From a virus, in IMG/VR virus record IMGVR_UViG_3300028388_003792, positions 1 to 26,412 of that record: a DNA stretch of 26,412 bases. One strand, given 5' to 3'. A program made the position numbers and the translations under genes. The stretch's first letter is position 1. Each line of letters opens with the position of its first letter. Below the pieces are notes generated by a model. It made no database searches, was not told where the DNA came from, and saw only the letters and a list, made by a program, of their open reading frames with translations. Positions 11,391 to 19,780 of the stretch are shown here, one piece after another.

Positions 11391-11559
11391 AACATGTCGG
11401 CCTAATATCGTAGAAGCATTAGATGAAATAGACAGGTTCCTTGAAAAGATGGAAATGTTTATGGAGCAACATCAGAATTATGCTTATGAAATAAACATAT
11501 GTAAAAGAGACGATGGTTGGTGGATATTTTTAACAGTAAATAAAGATGAAGAAGAATGA
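11374..11559 (+). CDS. hypothetical protein (61 aa)
   Basis: A 61-residue protein: an acidic helix (IVEALDEIDRFLEKMEMFMEQ) then a strand hairpin (EINICKRDDGWWIFLTVNKD). The strand motif resembles the 10086-10367 protein. Overlaps the previous gene by 17 nt and the next by 14 nt. Confidence 0.55.
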   Translation: MKTKYKTCRPNIVEALDEIDRFLEKMEMFMEQHQNYAYEINICKRDDGWWIFLTVNKDEEE

Positions 11560-11728
11560 ATATGACAACCTCCCGGTATCTGCATGTAAATGGTGCAACA
11601 GTCTCTACTTAATAGTAGACCCAGAAGGAAATGACGTCTGTGGAAGATGTCACTCAAAGAATGAAATTATTATCTTTGATACTATAGAAGATTGGGAAGA
11701 AAGAAATAGAATAGATGAGTCAGTATGA
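11546..11728 (+). CDS. zinc-ribbon protein (60 aa)
   Basis: Two CxxC knuckles, C-K-W-C (residues 14-17) and C-G-R-C (32-35), with a short strand between (LYLIVDPEGNDV). This is the classic zinc-ribbon form, as in TFIIB/TFIIS-like and many phage proteins. The C-terminus is acidic (EDWEERNRIDES). Overlaps the next ATG by 4 nt. Confidence 0.7.
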   Translation: MKKNEYDNLPVSACKWCNSLYLIVDPEGNDVCGRCHSKNEIIIFDTIEDWEERNRIDESV

Positions 11729-12099
11729 AGAATGTAAAACAGGCAAATATAAATGTAACATTGAAACAATTATACAGACAATGGTTACAGATTACGAAAG
11801 CCTTTCATGGACTCACTAAACAGCAACAAAGTATTTTAGCGTTGTTTTTATATTATCATTATAAATATAAACAACAAATTACAAATGAAAAGATACTTTG
11901 GAGAACAGTATTTGATTATGATACTAAGCTAAAGATTAAAGAAGAATTAGGGATTAGTGATCCAGTATTGCAGAATAACTTGACTAAGTTTAGAAAAAAG
12001 GGAGTAATACAAAAAGGAAGGATAGTTGGAACATATATTCCAGCATTAGAAAAAGGGAGTAAAAATTTTAAAGTGATATTTAACTTTAATATCATATGA
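11725..12099 (+). CDS. putative winged-helix protein
   Basis: A 124-residue basic protein. Helices L-T-K-Q-Q-Q-S-I-L-A-L-F-L-Y-Y-H-Y and E-E-L-G-I-S-D-P-V-L-Q-N-N-L-T-K-F-R-K-K-G-V-I-Q read as a helix-turn-helix with recognition helix, followed by a strand pair (GRIVGTYIPALEKG, FKVIFNFNI) as the wing. A wHTH gene at this place, ahead of the virion genes, would suit control of late transcription. The fold is inferred from pattern only. Confidence 0.55.
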   Translation: MKNVKQANINVTLKQLYRQWLQITKAFHGLTKQQQSILALFLYYHYKYKQQITNEKILWRTVFDYDTKLKIKEELGISDPVLQNNLTKFRKKGVIQKGRIVGTYIPALEKGSKNFKVIFNFNII

Positions 12100-12368
12100 A
12101 TAAAGAGATAAAAAAGTTAATACATGATATAGGATTAAAATATGGTATTCCAGATGAAGAAGTAAAAAATATCGTATTTTCACCTTATCAGTTCGCAAAT
12201 GAAAAATTAAAAGAAGCAAATGAAAAAATAAATAAAGCAAATACTCCGCAGGATGTAGAAGATTTAAAAAAAGTATTTTTATTTAAATCATTATGTAAAT
12301 TATACATCTGTAATTATAGAATGAAAAATTTAATTAAAAAAAGGAAGAATAATGTTAGAAGGAATTGA
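12096..12368 (+). CDS. conserved-looking helical protein (90 aa)
   Basis: A 90-residue helical, Lys-rich protein opening with K-K-L-I-H-D-I-G-L-K-Y-G-I-P-D-E-E-V and S-P-Y-Q-F-A-N-E-K-L, a pattern I associate with small proteins encoded just before the terminase region in crAss-like phages. The C-terminus is strongly basic (LIKKRKNNVRRN). Overlaps both neighbours. Function unknown. Confidence 0.6.
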   Translation: MNKEIKKLIHDIGLKYGIPDEEVKNIVFSPYQFANEKLKEANEKINKANTPQDVEDLKKVFLFKSLCKLYICNYRMKNLIKKRKNNVRRN

Positions 12369-12720
12369 AAATCTAAGTAAAGAAAGGGTAGAGAAAGTTA
12401 TTGAAAACTTTCCATATAAACCTCGTCACACACGACTTATTGTAACAGCAAACACAACAGAACTTGATCCAGATGAGCCGGATCTTAGTCAACTTGACTT
12501 TGATGAATGGCAGTACGTAGTAGCCGTAGGTTCACATATTACAGATATTAAACCTGGAGATAAAGTGTGTTTGGATTTGGAAAAGATGCTGGTAGAGATT
12601 CCAGTAGGAGATAATTCAGAAGAAAGAGTTAAGCGTCTTAAAATTAATCCCGTCGAATATGACGGAAGGTACTATGCTCTTATCTTTGATAGTTACGTTT
12701 CACTAGTATACGATGCATAA
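12352..12720 (+). CDS. GroES-like co-chaperonin
   Basis: A 122-residue protein. After a helical N-terminal extension come H-T-R-L-I-V-T-A-N and T-T-E-L-D-P-D-E-P-D, like the first GroES strand and mobile loop. Then come Y-V-V-A-V-G-S-H-I-T-D-I-K-P-G-D-K-V-C-L-D, matching the GroES block V-x-A-V-G-x-G ... V-K-x-G-D-x-V, and a final strand Y-A-L-I-F-D-S-Y-V-S-L-V comparable to the GroES end (S-x-D-I-L-A-I-V). Somewhat longer than GroES (about 97 residues) because of the N-terminus. T4 gp31 is a known phage GroES. Together with the GroEL-like gene at 13689 in the same operon this suggests a working pair. The match is by pattern. Confidence 0.65.
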   Translation: MLEGIENLSKERVEKVIENFPYKPRHTRLIVTANTTELDPDEPDLSQLDFDEWQYVVAVGSHITDIKPGDKVCLDLEKMLVEIPVGDNSEERVKRLKINPVEYDGRYYALIFDSYVSLVYDA

Positions 12721-12898
12721 AGGGATATATTTTGCAGTAACGATTCCTGATCGAACAGAAAGTATGTTAGGAATATCTTTTATTCCAACAGAACATGTGA
12801 GAGCTTTTAATGAACAAACAGGAGAAGAAACAGAGGTTGAAGGAGCGACAATTTTTTCAATCGGATTAATTATATTAAGAATTGATATTATATTTTAA
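12713..12898 (+). CDS. hypothetical protein (61 aa)
   Basis: A 61-residue beta-rich protein (GIYFAVTIPDRTESMLGISFIP) with an acidic loop (NEQTGEETEVEGA) and a hydrophobic end (IFSIGLIILRIDIIF). It starts inside the last codons of the GroES-like gene (8-nt overlap), so translation is coupled. It could be a partner of that protein. No family recognised. Confidence 0.55.
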   Translation: MHKGIYFAVTIPDRTESMLGISFIPTEHVRAFNEQTGEETEVEGATIFSIGLIILRIDIIF

Positions 12899-12910
12899 AA
12901 ACAGAAAATT

Positions 12911-13123
12911 ATGTTAGAACAAGCATTGAGTAATTTGAAGAAAGTCATTGATACAGCAGTGGCTAGGGGTGGAGTGTTTGCTTCAGGCGATGAAGCTTCA
13001 GCAGCAACAACTTCACTACAGATTGTAGAACAAGTCCTTAAACAGAGGGAAGAAGCACTTGAAAAATGTCAAGAGCAACAAAAACAATCTAATGAAGCGG
13101 TAAAAGAAGCACCTGCTGAGTAA
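12911..13123 (+). CDS. helical hypothetical protein (70 aa)
   Basis: A 70-residue helical protein: Ala-rich N-terminal helices (LSNLKKVIDTAVARGGVF) then a coiled-coil (LKQREEALEKCQEQQKQ) and an acidic end. The start is preceded by AAAACAGAAAATT, similar to the 15-nt start element used on the minus strand at the left edge. The stop overlaps the next start (TAATG). Confidence 0.6.
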   Translation: MLEQALSNLKKVIDTAVARGGVFASGDEASAATTSLQIVEQVLKQREEALEKCQEQQKQSNEAVKEAPAE

Positions 13124-13689
13124 TGAAGCTATTTGAAATGACAAATTGGGATTTGCAAGTCTCGGAAGAAGTCTGGGGCTTGCAACCCTTTTCTAAAATC
13201 CTTAAGAGGGATAAATCAAAAGGAAAAGAAAAAGCTAATAAAGAGGTTCTCTTTGTTTACTATTTTTGTGATGTAAAGTCCCCATATGTCATTATTACAG
13301 ATATAGAAAAAAGAACTGAAAATATTAAAAATGATGTAGGTTTACCTGCTAAATGGAAAATGGATAAAGTTATTGAAGAAGCTATTGAGCTCTATGAAAG
13401 ATCATCTGAGTCAGTAATTCAAAAGCTTTATAAGCAATCTTTACAAGCAGCATCAGACGTAGGGGACTATCTTGCAAACTCAAAAGAGATATTAGCAGAA
13501 AGAGATGATAGAGGTAAACCTGTAGTTGACATATCTAAGATCACAACAGCATTAGGTAAAGTGCCTAAGCTTATGGAAGATCTGTCAAAAGCATATAAAC
13601 AAGTAATTAAAGAACAAGAGGACCTTGAAGGGAAGAAGAAAGGTTCTAGATCGTTTAACACCTTTGAACAAGGATTAACAATAGATTAA
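13123..13689 (+). CDS. possible terminase small subunit
   Basis: A 188-residue protein. The N-terminal part has strands (VLFVYYFCDVKSPYVIITD). A helical body follows (IEEAIELYERSSESVIQKLY, then LANSKEILAERD), and the end contains I-T-T-A-L-G-K-V-P-K-L-M-E-D-L-S-K-A-Y-K and R-S-F-N-T-F-E-Q-G-L. Proteins like this lie shortly before the large terminase in crAss-like genomes and have been regarded as small-terminase candidates. No clear DNA-binding helix-turn-helix can be read, so the role rests on position. TAATG junctions on both sides. Confidence 0.5.
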   Translation: MKLFEMTNWDLQVSEEVWGLQPFSKILKRDKSKGKEKANKEVLFVYYFCDVKSPYVIITDIEKRTENIKNDVGLPAKWKMDKVIEEAIELYERSSESVIQKLYKQSLQAASDVGDYLANSKEILAERDDRGKPVVDISKITTALGKVPKLMEDLSKAYKQVIKEQEDLEGKKKGSRSFNTFEQGLTID

Positions 13690-15065
13690 TGGAAATATAT
13701 AGTGGGAGAGAAAAAATATTAGAGGCTATTAATAAATTAGCCGATACAGTAGAACTTACAATGGGTCCTGAAGGAGCAACCGTAGGTATAGCAGATTTTC
13801 ATGGAAATGCAAAAGTAACTAAAGATGGAGTATCTGTTGCAAATGAAATTGAGTTTAAAGACCCTGTAGAAAACTTTGCAGCTAAACTCCTTAAGCAGGC
13901 TGCACAAAATACTGTTAGAGAAGCAGGAGATGGAACTACTACTTCTATTGTGCTTGCACGAGAAATGATTATGGAAGGCTATGAATCAGAGTTGTCACTT
14001 CGAGAACTTAAATCAGAGTTAGAAAAGCTTGAAAATATTGTAATAGAAGAAATTTTTAAAAGAGCTAAACCTGTAGAAAATCTGCATGATGTAGCACTTA
14101 TCTCATGCAATGGTGACAAAGATATGGCTGATGTTATTGTGGAAGCTTATGATCACTCAGATATAGTAAAACTTGAAGAAGCTATTATTGATAAGGATCA
14201 TGTAGAAGTTATAAATGGTATGCGTCTGAAAGGAAGTTATTTTGATCCAGCCTTTGTAAATAATATAAAAAAGTCAGCAATTGACTATCAGAAATGTAAG
14301 TTTATTATCGTAAAAGGTCATCTTAACGATATTAATCAAATTAAAACTACTCTTACAGGTACACAAGAAATGCCTATTATTATCATGGCAGATCACTTTC
14401 ACAGTGAACCTCTTGGTATACTTAAAGAGAATCACAACAGGGGTAACCTTGCGGTAGGTCTAATTAAAACACCTGGAATGGGTGGTCATAGGACTAATCT
14501 TGTAGGAGATATTATTAAATGGACTAAAGCTTCTAAGCAAGCTGAAAATGTATATCTTACAGAACTTGATAGTATTTTTGTAGATAAAGAAAATATTACT
14601 TTTGGAAAAGAAGATGGATCAGTAGATTATCTGGAAGACTTGGTAGAATCATATGATGAAAATGATGCTACACATAGGCTTCTCCAAGAACGCATTGCTG
14701 CTCTTAGTGGTAAAATGTCTATCATTACTGTTGGTGGTAAATCTGAGGCAGAAAGAAGTGAAAGGAAAGACAGGATGGAAGATGCTGTTCTTGCTGTAAG
14801 ATCAGCTAAAGAAGAAGGGGTTATTCCCGGAGGAGGTGTACCTCTTGCCGAAATAGCTAAAAAATATGAAGATAAAAACTTCTTTGCTATCTCTTTAGAA
14901 GAACCTCATGAAAGAATTAAGGAGACTACAGAGAATCTTGAAATTACAGATGCTATTGTAGACCCCGCTAAAGTTACAAGATGTGCCGTACAAAATGCTA
15001 TCTCTGTAACTAAAGTTGTACTCAGCATGGGAGCTGTAGTACTAAACCCTAGACTATGGAGTTAA
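13689..15065 (+). CDS. GroEL-like chaperonin
   Basis: A 458-residue group I chaperonin homologue, a ring-forming ATPase that folds proteins in a closed chamber. Matches to GroEL in order: L-T-M-G-P-E-G-A-T-V (residues 23-32), T-K-D-G-V-S-V (44-50, Asp52 of GroEL), G-D-G-T-T-T (80-85, Asp87), V-I-N-G-M-R-L-K-G-S-Y-F-D-P at the apical boundary (174-187), M-E-D-A-V-L-A-V-R-S-A-K-E-E-G-V (363-378, Asp398), P-G-G-G-V (380-384) and D-P-A-K-V-T-R (425-431). All ATPase aspartates are present, so it should be active. It is about 90 residues shorter than GroEL: it ends after the last equatorial helices without the Gly-Met tail, and the apical domain is trimmed. It overlaps the terminase gene by 10 nt. 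A GroES-like gene lies 1 kb upstream. Confidence 0.88.
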   Translation: MEIYSGREKILEAINKLADTVELTMGPEGATVGIADFHGNAKVTKDGVSVANEIEFKDPVENFAAKLLKQAAQNTVREAGDGTTTSIVLAREMIMEGYESELSLRELKSELEKLENIVIEEIFKRAKPVENLHDVALISCNGDKDMADVIVEAYDHSDIVKLEEAIIDKDHVEVINGMRLKGSYFDPAFVNNIKKSAIDYQKCKFIIVKGHLNDINQIKTTLTGTQEMPIIIMADHFHSEPLGILKENHNRGNLAVGLIKTPGMGGHRTNLVGDIIKWTKASKQAENVYLTELDSIFVDKENITFGKEDGSVDYLEDLVESYDENDATHRLLQERIAALSGKMSIITVGGKSEAERSERKDRMEDAVLAVRSAKEEGVIPGGGVPLAEIAKKYEDKNFFAISLEEPHERIKETTENLEITDAIVDPAKVTRCAVQNAISVTKVVLSMGAVVLNPRLWS

Positions 15066-17326
15066 AAATGAATGATTTACAAACCCCTCTTACGGAGGAT
15101 ATAAAGAAAGAATTACCTAAAGAGGTATGGGATGATATTTTAGAATACGTCTCTTCCGTTAAGATGATTCAAAATCTTATATCTCCTGAGAGGGGTTATA
15201 TTACGGATCGCCCCGTAATGACTTATATAAACGATGATGGAGAAGAAGTAGAATATGAAGATGGACGAAGAGAGATAGATATCACAAATCCTCATCGTCT
15301 GGAAAACATGGATTACTTCCGTGAGAGAGCAATATTTTATGAAAAAAATGGAAGGTACACTAATCTTATCCCAAATGGTAATCCTCAATCTGAATATGCA
15401 CAGTTTTGGAAAAATGAGCTTAAACGATGGAAGTATGGAATGGTAAGAGAAGATGGGGAGTGGATTCCTGGTCTTCTCTATTTTTATTGGAATTATACAC
15501 AGATAGCAATTACCAAGCAGGATAAGAAACAGAAACGTAAATCAGATAGGATTCGTTCATTTCCTAAACCTTGGCTTGGTGACTATCTTTTTTATCATTA
15601 TGTAGAGCAAGCACAAAATAGAGGGCAACACTGTAAATTGCTTAAAACAAGGGGTATTGGTTTCTCCTTTAAGTGTGCTGCATGGAGTCCTTGTAATATG
15701 TATACAAAACCTGGGTCTCAGAACCCTAACTTTCATCTTGCGTCTGAGAAGACATTTTTATCAGGAGATAAAGGTATATGGGGTAAAGTACTAGATAACT
15801 TAGATTGGATTGCTAACACTACACCATTTCCTCGTATGCGTCTTATGGATAAGAAGCAAGCAATGGAAATACAGTTAGGATATGAAGATGAGTATGGGGT
15901 CCGTAGGGGACTGCTTTCTTCTTGCTTTGGTATATCAATGAAAGATAATCCAGATAAGGCTAGGGGTATTCGTGGTCCTTATATTCATTATGAAGAAGAT
16001 GGACTTTTTCCTAATCTTGAAAAAGCTTGGAACGTTAATAGGAAAGCAGTGGAAGATGGTGGAGTTGCTTCAGGAACTATGTTTGCTGGAGGTACTGGAG
16101 GTGTTGAAGGTGCATCATTTGAAGGATCAGAAAAACTTTTTTATTCTCCGGGTGCTTATGGTATATATGGTATACCTAATGTATTTGATAAAAATACTGA
16201 TGGAGAGACACGAGTTGGTTTCTTCTGGGGAGCATATATGAACCGTAACCTTTGTTATAATGAACAAGGGGAGCCTGATGTAATTAAAGCTCTCATAGAG
16301 ATATGTCTTTCTAGACACAAGGTGAAATATTCTTCTAGTGATGCTAATGCTATTACACAGAAAAAAGCAGAAGAACCTATCACTCCTCAGGAAGCTATTA
16401 TGCGTACAGAAGGAACTGTATTCCCTGTTGCAGACCTTAAGGAGCATCTTGAAAATATAATGGTTAAAAAAGAATCATTTCTTGCACATCATTACGTGGG
16501 AGACCTAGTATATAATTCTAGAGGAGATGTAGAATGGAGACTTACAACACATAAGAATCCTATAAGAGCTTATGATTTTGTAGGAGATAGAAGTGGTGCT
16601 GTAGAGATATTTGAAATGCCAAAGAAAAATGGGCAAGGGCAAATACGTTGGGGTAGGTACATAGCTGGTATTGACCCTATTGATGCAGATGAAGGGCCGT
16701 CTTTATTTTCTATACTTGTGATGGATACTATGACAGATCGTATAGTAGCTGAATATACTGGACGTCCTCGCAGAGCTAGAGATGCTTATGAAACATGTCT
16801 TAAGCTTGTAAAATTCTATAATGCAGAAGCAAACTACGAGAGTAACCTTAAAGGACTCTTTTCTTATTTTGATGAGCGTAATGCACTTCATTACTTAGCG
16901 GATACTCCTCAGATTTTAAAAGATATGGAGTTTATTAAAGCTACAAATCTTTATGGTAATAGAGCAAAAGGTACACATCTTAATCAGTATATTAGTAAGT
17001 TTGGAAGACAGCTGCAAGCAGATTGGATGCTCCAAGAAGCTTATGGAGTATCAGAAGAAGAGAAAGGTAAGCTTAACTTACACACGCTTCGTAGCCTTGC
17101 TCTTATAGAAGAATACATTAAATGGAATGCAGATGGTAACTTTGACCGTGTATCTGCAGGAATTATGTTATTTATATTAAGAGAAGACAGATATAAAAGG
17201 ATTGAAGCAATTAAGACAAATAAGTACAAAAATATGAAGTCTTTGTCAAATGATCCTTTTTTTAAGAAAAATTACAAAGGTAATGTACCTGAGCAAAGAA
17301 ATGTGTTTGAAGAACATGGAGAATAG
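15056..17326 (+). CDS. terL: large terminase subunit (TerL)
   Basis: A 756-residue DNA-packaging motor protein: an N-terminal ATPase that drives DNA into the prohead and a C-terminal RNase H-like nuclease that cuts it. The Walker A region (about residues 197-206) reads K-T-R-G-I-G-F-S-F-K, a deviant form of the kind seen in crAss-like TerL, without the usual G-K-S/T. Walker B is Y-I-H-Y-E-E (309-314). The nuclease domain begins at Y-I-A-G-I-D-P-I-D-A-D-E-G (535-547), whose Asp540 would bind metal. The start is ATG 15056, overlapping the chaperonin gene, or ATG 15068. Stop TAG. Followed by a hairpin and promoter P3. Confidence 0.92.
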   Translation: MELKMNDLQTPLTEDIKKELPKEVWDDILEYVSSVKMIQNLISPERGYITDRPVMTYINDDGEEVEYEDGRREIDITNPHRLENMDYFRERAIFYEKNGRYTNLIPNGNPQSEYAQFWKNELKRWKYGMVREDGEWIPGLLYFYWNYTQIAITKQDKKQKRKSDRIRSFPKPWLGDYLFYHYVEQAQNRGQHCKLLKTRGIGFSFKCAAWSPCNMYTKPGSQNPNFHLASEKTFLSGDKGIWGKVLDNLDWIANTTPFPRMRLMDKKQAMEIQLGYEDEYGVRRGLLSSCFGISMKDNPDKARGIRGPYIHYEEDGLFPNLEKAWNVNRKAVEDGGVASGTMFAGGTGGVEGASFEGSEKLFYSPGAYGIYGIPNVFDKNTDGETRVGFFWGAYMNRNLCYNEQGEPDVIKALIEICLSRHKVKYSSSDANAITQKKAEEPITPQEAIMRTEGTVFPVADLKEHLENIMVKKESFLAHHYVGDLVYNSRGDVEWRLTTHKNPIRAYDFVGDRSGAVEIFEMPKKNGQGQIRWGRYIAGIDPIDADEGPSLFSILVMDTMTDRIVAEYTGRPRRARDAYETCLKLVKFYNAEANYESNLKGLFSYFDERNALHYLADTPQILKDMEFIKATNLYGNRAKGTHLNQYISKFGRQLQADWMLQEAYGVSEEEKGKLNLHTLRSLALIEEYIKWNADGNFDRVSAGIMLFILREDRYKRIEAIKTNKYKNMKSLSNDPFFKKNYKGNVPEQRNVFEEHGE

Positions 17327-17342
17327 CTATGGTTCCCTTTTT
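17312..17342 (+). terminator. hairpin with T-tract at the end of terL
   Basis: GAACAT (17312-17317) pairs with AT-g-GTTC (17329-17335) around the terL stop codon, followed by CCTTTTT. It lies just before promoter P3. The stem is short (6 bp with a bulge), so it may be a weak terminator. The string ATAGCTATGGTT at its 3' side recurs after the portal gene. Confidence 0.4.
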
Positions 17343-17361
17343 GTAAAATACTTTAACATTT

Positions 17362-17394
17362 ACTTGATTTTATAGACTAATTTTCGTATATTTA
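17362..17394 (+). promoter_or_regulatory. Bacteroidetes-type promoter P3 (portal)
   Basis: ACTTG (17362-17366), 20-nt spacer, TATATTTA (17387-17394), ahead of the portal ATG at 17402. The last base of the -7 box is A instead of G. Only 7 nt separate box and ATG, again implying a very short or absent leader. Confidence 0.75.
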
Positions 17395-17401
17395 ACCGAT
17401 T

Positions 17402-19780
17402 ATGGCAAGAACAAACATACAATCTTTACCGCCTCAGCGTCTTTCTTACGCACGAAAGACTAAAAAATGGAGAAAGAGTAATGTCGATTATGCAGACAGA
17501 CATTCTTTTTACCACAATGAATTTGTGCGTAAAAGTTTAAGAAATAGGGTTATTAATTATAACCTATATAACGGTGTGGTAGATGTAAGAGATATCAATA
17601 GGGTTATTAATCCTACTAAACTTGATGCTACATTTGTTCCAGATAATATTCCTCATCATCCAATCCTAGTTCCTAAAATTGATTTACTTGTAGGAGAAGA
17701 AATTAAAAGAAGGTTTGATTGGAGGGTAGTAGTATCTAATGCAGATGCTATTTCAGCTAAAGAAGAAGAAAAAAAGAAAGTACTTTTCCAACGTATTTCT
17801 GAAGCTCTTCAAGCTAATTATGCGGAAGAAGAATTGGAACAGAAGTTTACAGAGCTAGAAGAATATATGACATATTCTTGGCAGGACTTACATGAGAAGA
17901 TGGCAAATCAAATTTTACGCCATTATTGGGAAGAACAAGAATTTGCTACTATATTTAATCATGGTTTTAAAGATGCCTTGATTGCAGGAGAAGAAATTTA
18001 TCAAGTAGAAATTGTATTAGATGAGCCAGTTCTAACGAAGCTTAACCCGCTTAAAGTACATACAGTACGGGCAGGTAACTCAGATAGGATTGAAGACTCA
18101 TCTTTAATTATTATAGAGGATCACTGGTCTCCGGGCAAAATTGTTGATTATTTCCATAATGAACTTAAGCCTAAGGATATTGATCATATTTTAGAGTATT
18201 CTACTACTGATCGTGCTGGAGCATATGTAGATGATAATAATCATGTACTTCTCCGAGATGGTCTTGACGAAGTAGGAGATGCTACTACTCATACTCTTGA
18301 TAGTGTATTTGATTTTGCTGAAGTAAATGGTCATTACTTTTCTAATGACTATACAGATGAGAACGGTAATATTAGGGTTCTTCGTGTATACTGGAAATCA
18401 TTGAAAAAAATGAAGAAGGTTAAGTACTACGATGAATTTGGTGAAATAGAATACAAGATACGTACAGAAGAATATGTAGAAGATGAATCAAGAGGAGAAG
18501 AGAGTGAGATCATCTGGGTCAATGAATGGTGGGAAGGAACCAAAATTGGGAAAGATATTTATATTAATATGCGCCCTCGTCCTGTTCAATATAATAAGAT
18601 TAATAATCCTTCATATTGTCACCCCGGAATTCTTGGGCAAATTTACAATACTAATCAGGGAAAAGCTGTTTCTCTTGTAGATAGATGTAAAAATTATCAA
18701 TATCTATACGATGTAATTTGGGATAGGCTTAATAAAGCTATTGCAACTAACTACGGAAAGATAATGGAAATGGATCTTTCTAAAATCCCAGAAGGATGGG
18801 AAATTGAGAAATGGTTGCACTATGCACTTGTAAATAAGATTGCAGTCGTAGATGCCTTTAAGGAAGGTAATAAAGGGGCTGCTACAGGTAAACTTGCTGG
18901 TGCTATGAACACTATGGGTGGTCGTAGTATTGACATGGAAACAGGTAATTATATTCAAGCACACATGCAGCTTCTTGAGTTTATCAAACTTGAGATGTCT
19001 GAAATTGCTGGTGTAACTAAGCAACGTGAAGGGGCTATTCATCAAAATGAAACAGCATCAGGTATTGAAAGGTCTGTTAACCAATCAGCTCTTATTACAG
19101 AATATTGGTTTCATACACATGAAAGAACTAAACTTCGTGTAATGGAAGCTTTCCTTGAAACAGCTAAAATTGCTCTTAAAGGAAAAAATAAGAAAGTGCA
19201 ATACATATTGGATGATCAAACTATCCAAGTACTTAATATTGATGGAATGGAATTTGCATCAGCAGATTATGGTATTGTATGCACATCTTCATCTAAATCA
19301 GTAGAACTTGAACAAACATTAAAGCAATATGCTCAGGCATTCTTGCAAAATGGTGGAGGTCTTTCTACTATCATGGATATCTACTTTAGTCCAAGTCTAC
19401 AAGATATGCGTCATAAGCTTGAGAAAGCAGAGCGACGTATTGAGCAACAACAGCAGCAAGCTTCTCAAGAGGCTAATAAACTCGCAAGAGAACAAGCTGC
19501 ACAACAGGCTGCTTTGGAAGAATCCAAGCTTATGCTTGAAGATATGTTGAATCAAAGAGATAATGATACTAAGCGATATATTGCAGAACTTCAAAAGGTA
19601 GACTTTGAAGGTGATGGTATTGAGGAAGCTAAACTTGAGTTAGACATCCAGAAACAAAAGGATGAAAAAATGATTAAGATGAAAGAGCTCCAAGATAAGA
19701 TGGAAATGCATGAAGATAAAATACGTACAGAAGAAAAGAAAATTCAAGCACAAAAGAGTAAACCTAGCACTACAAAATAG
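17402..19780 (+). CDS. portal protein
   Basis: A 792-residue portal, the ring through which DNA enters and leaves the head. The N-terminal half contains W-R-K-S-N-V-D-Y-A-D, L-Y-N-G and I-P-H-H-P-I-L-V-P-K-I-D-L-L-V-G-E-E-I-K-R-R, a block typical of crAss-like portals that leads into the clip and stem. The middle has conserved-looking K-L-N-P-L-K-V-H-T and I-A-G-V-T-K-Q-R-E-G-A-I. The last ~130 residues form a long coiled-coil rich in Gln, Glu and Lys (RIEQQQQQASQEANKLAREQ), the barrel-like extension. Position after TerL and before the capsid gene, and length, fit the family. The start follows promoter P3 directly. Confidence 0.92.
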   Translation: MARTNIQSLPPQRLSYARKTKKWRKSNVDYADRHSFYHNEFVRKSLRNRVINYNLYNGVVDVRDINRVINPTKLDATFVPDNIPHHPILVPKIDLLVGEEIKRRFDWRVVVSNADAISAKEEEKKKVLFQRISEALQANYAEEELEQKFTELEEYMTYSWQDLHEKMANQILRHYWEEQEFATIFNHGFKDALIAGEEIYQVEIVLDEPVLTKLNPLKVHTVRAGNSDRIEDSSLIIIEDHWSPGKIVDYFHNELKPKDIDHILEYSTTDRAGAYVDDNNHVLLRDGLDEVGDATTHTLDSVFDFAEVNGHYFSNDYTDENGNIRVLRVYWKSLKKMKKVKYYDEFGEIEYKIRTEEYVEDESRGEESEIIWVNEWWEGTKIGKDIYINMRPRPVQYNKINNPSYCHPGILGQIYNTNQGKAVSLVDRCKNYQYLYDVIWDRLNKAIATNYGKIMEMDLSKIPEGWEIEKWLHYALVNKIAVVDAFKEGNKGAATGKLAGAMNTMGGRSIDMETGNYIQAHMQLLEFIKLEMSEIAGVTKQREGAIHQNETASGIERSVNQSALITEYWFHTHERTKLRVMEAFLETAKIALKGKNKKVQYILDDQTIQVLNIDGMEFASADYGIVCTSSSKSVELEQTLKQYAQAFLQNGGGLSTIMDIYFSPSLQDMRHKLEKAERRIEQQQQQASQEANKLAREQAAQQAALEESKLMLEDMLNQRDNDTKRYIAELQKVDFEGDGIEEAKLELDIQKQKDEKMIKMKELQDKMEMHEDKIRTEEKKIQAQKSKPSTTK

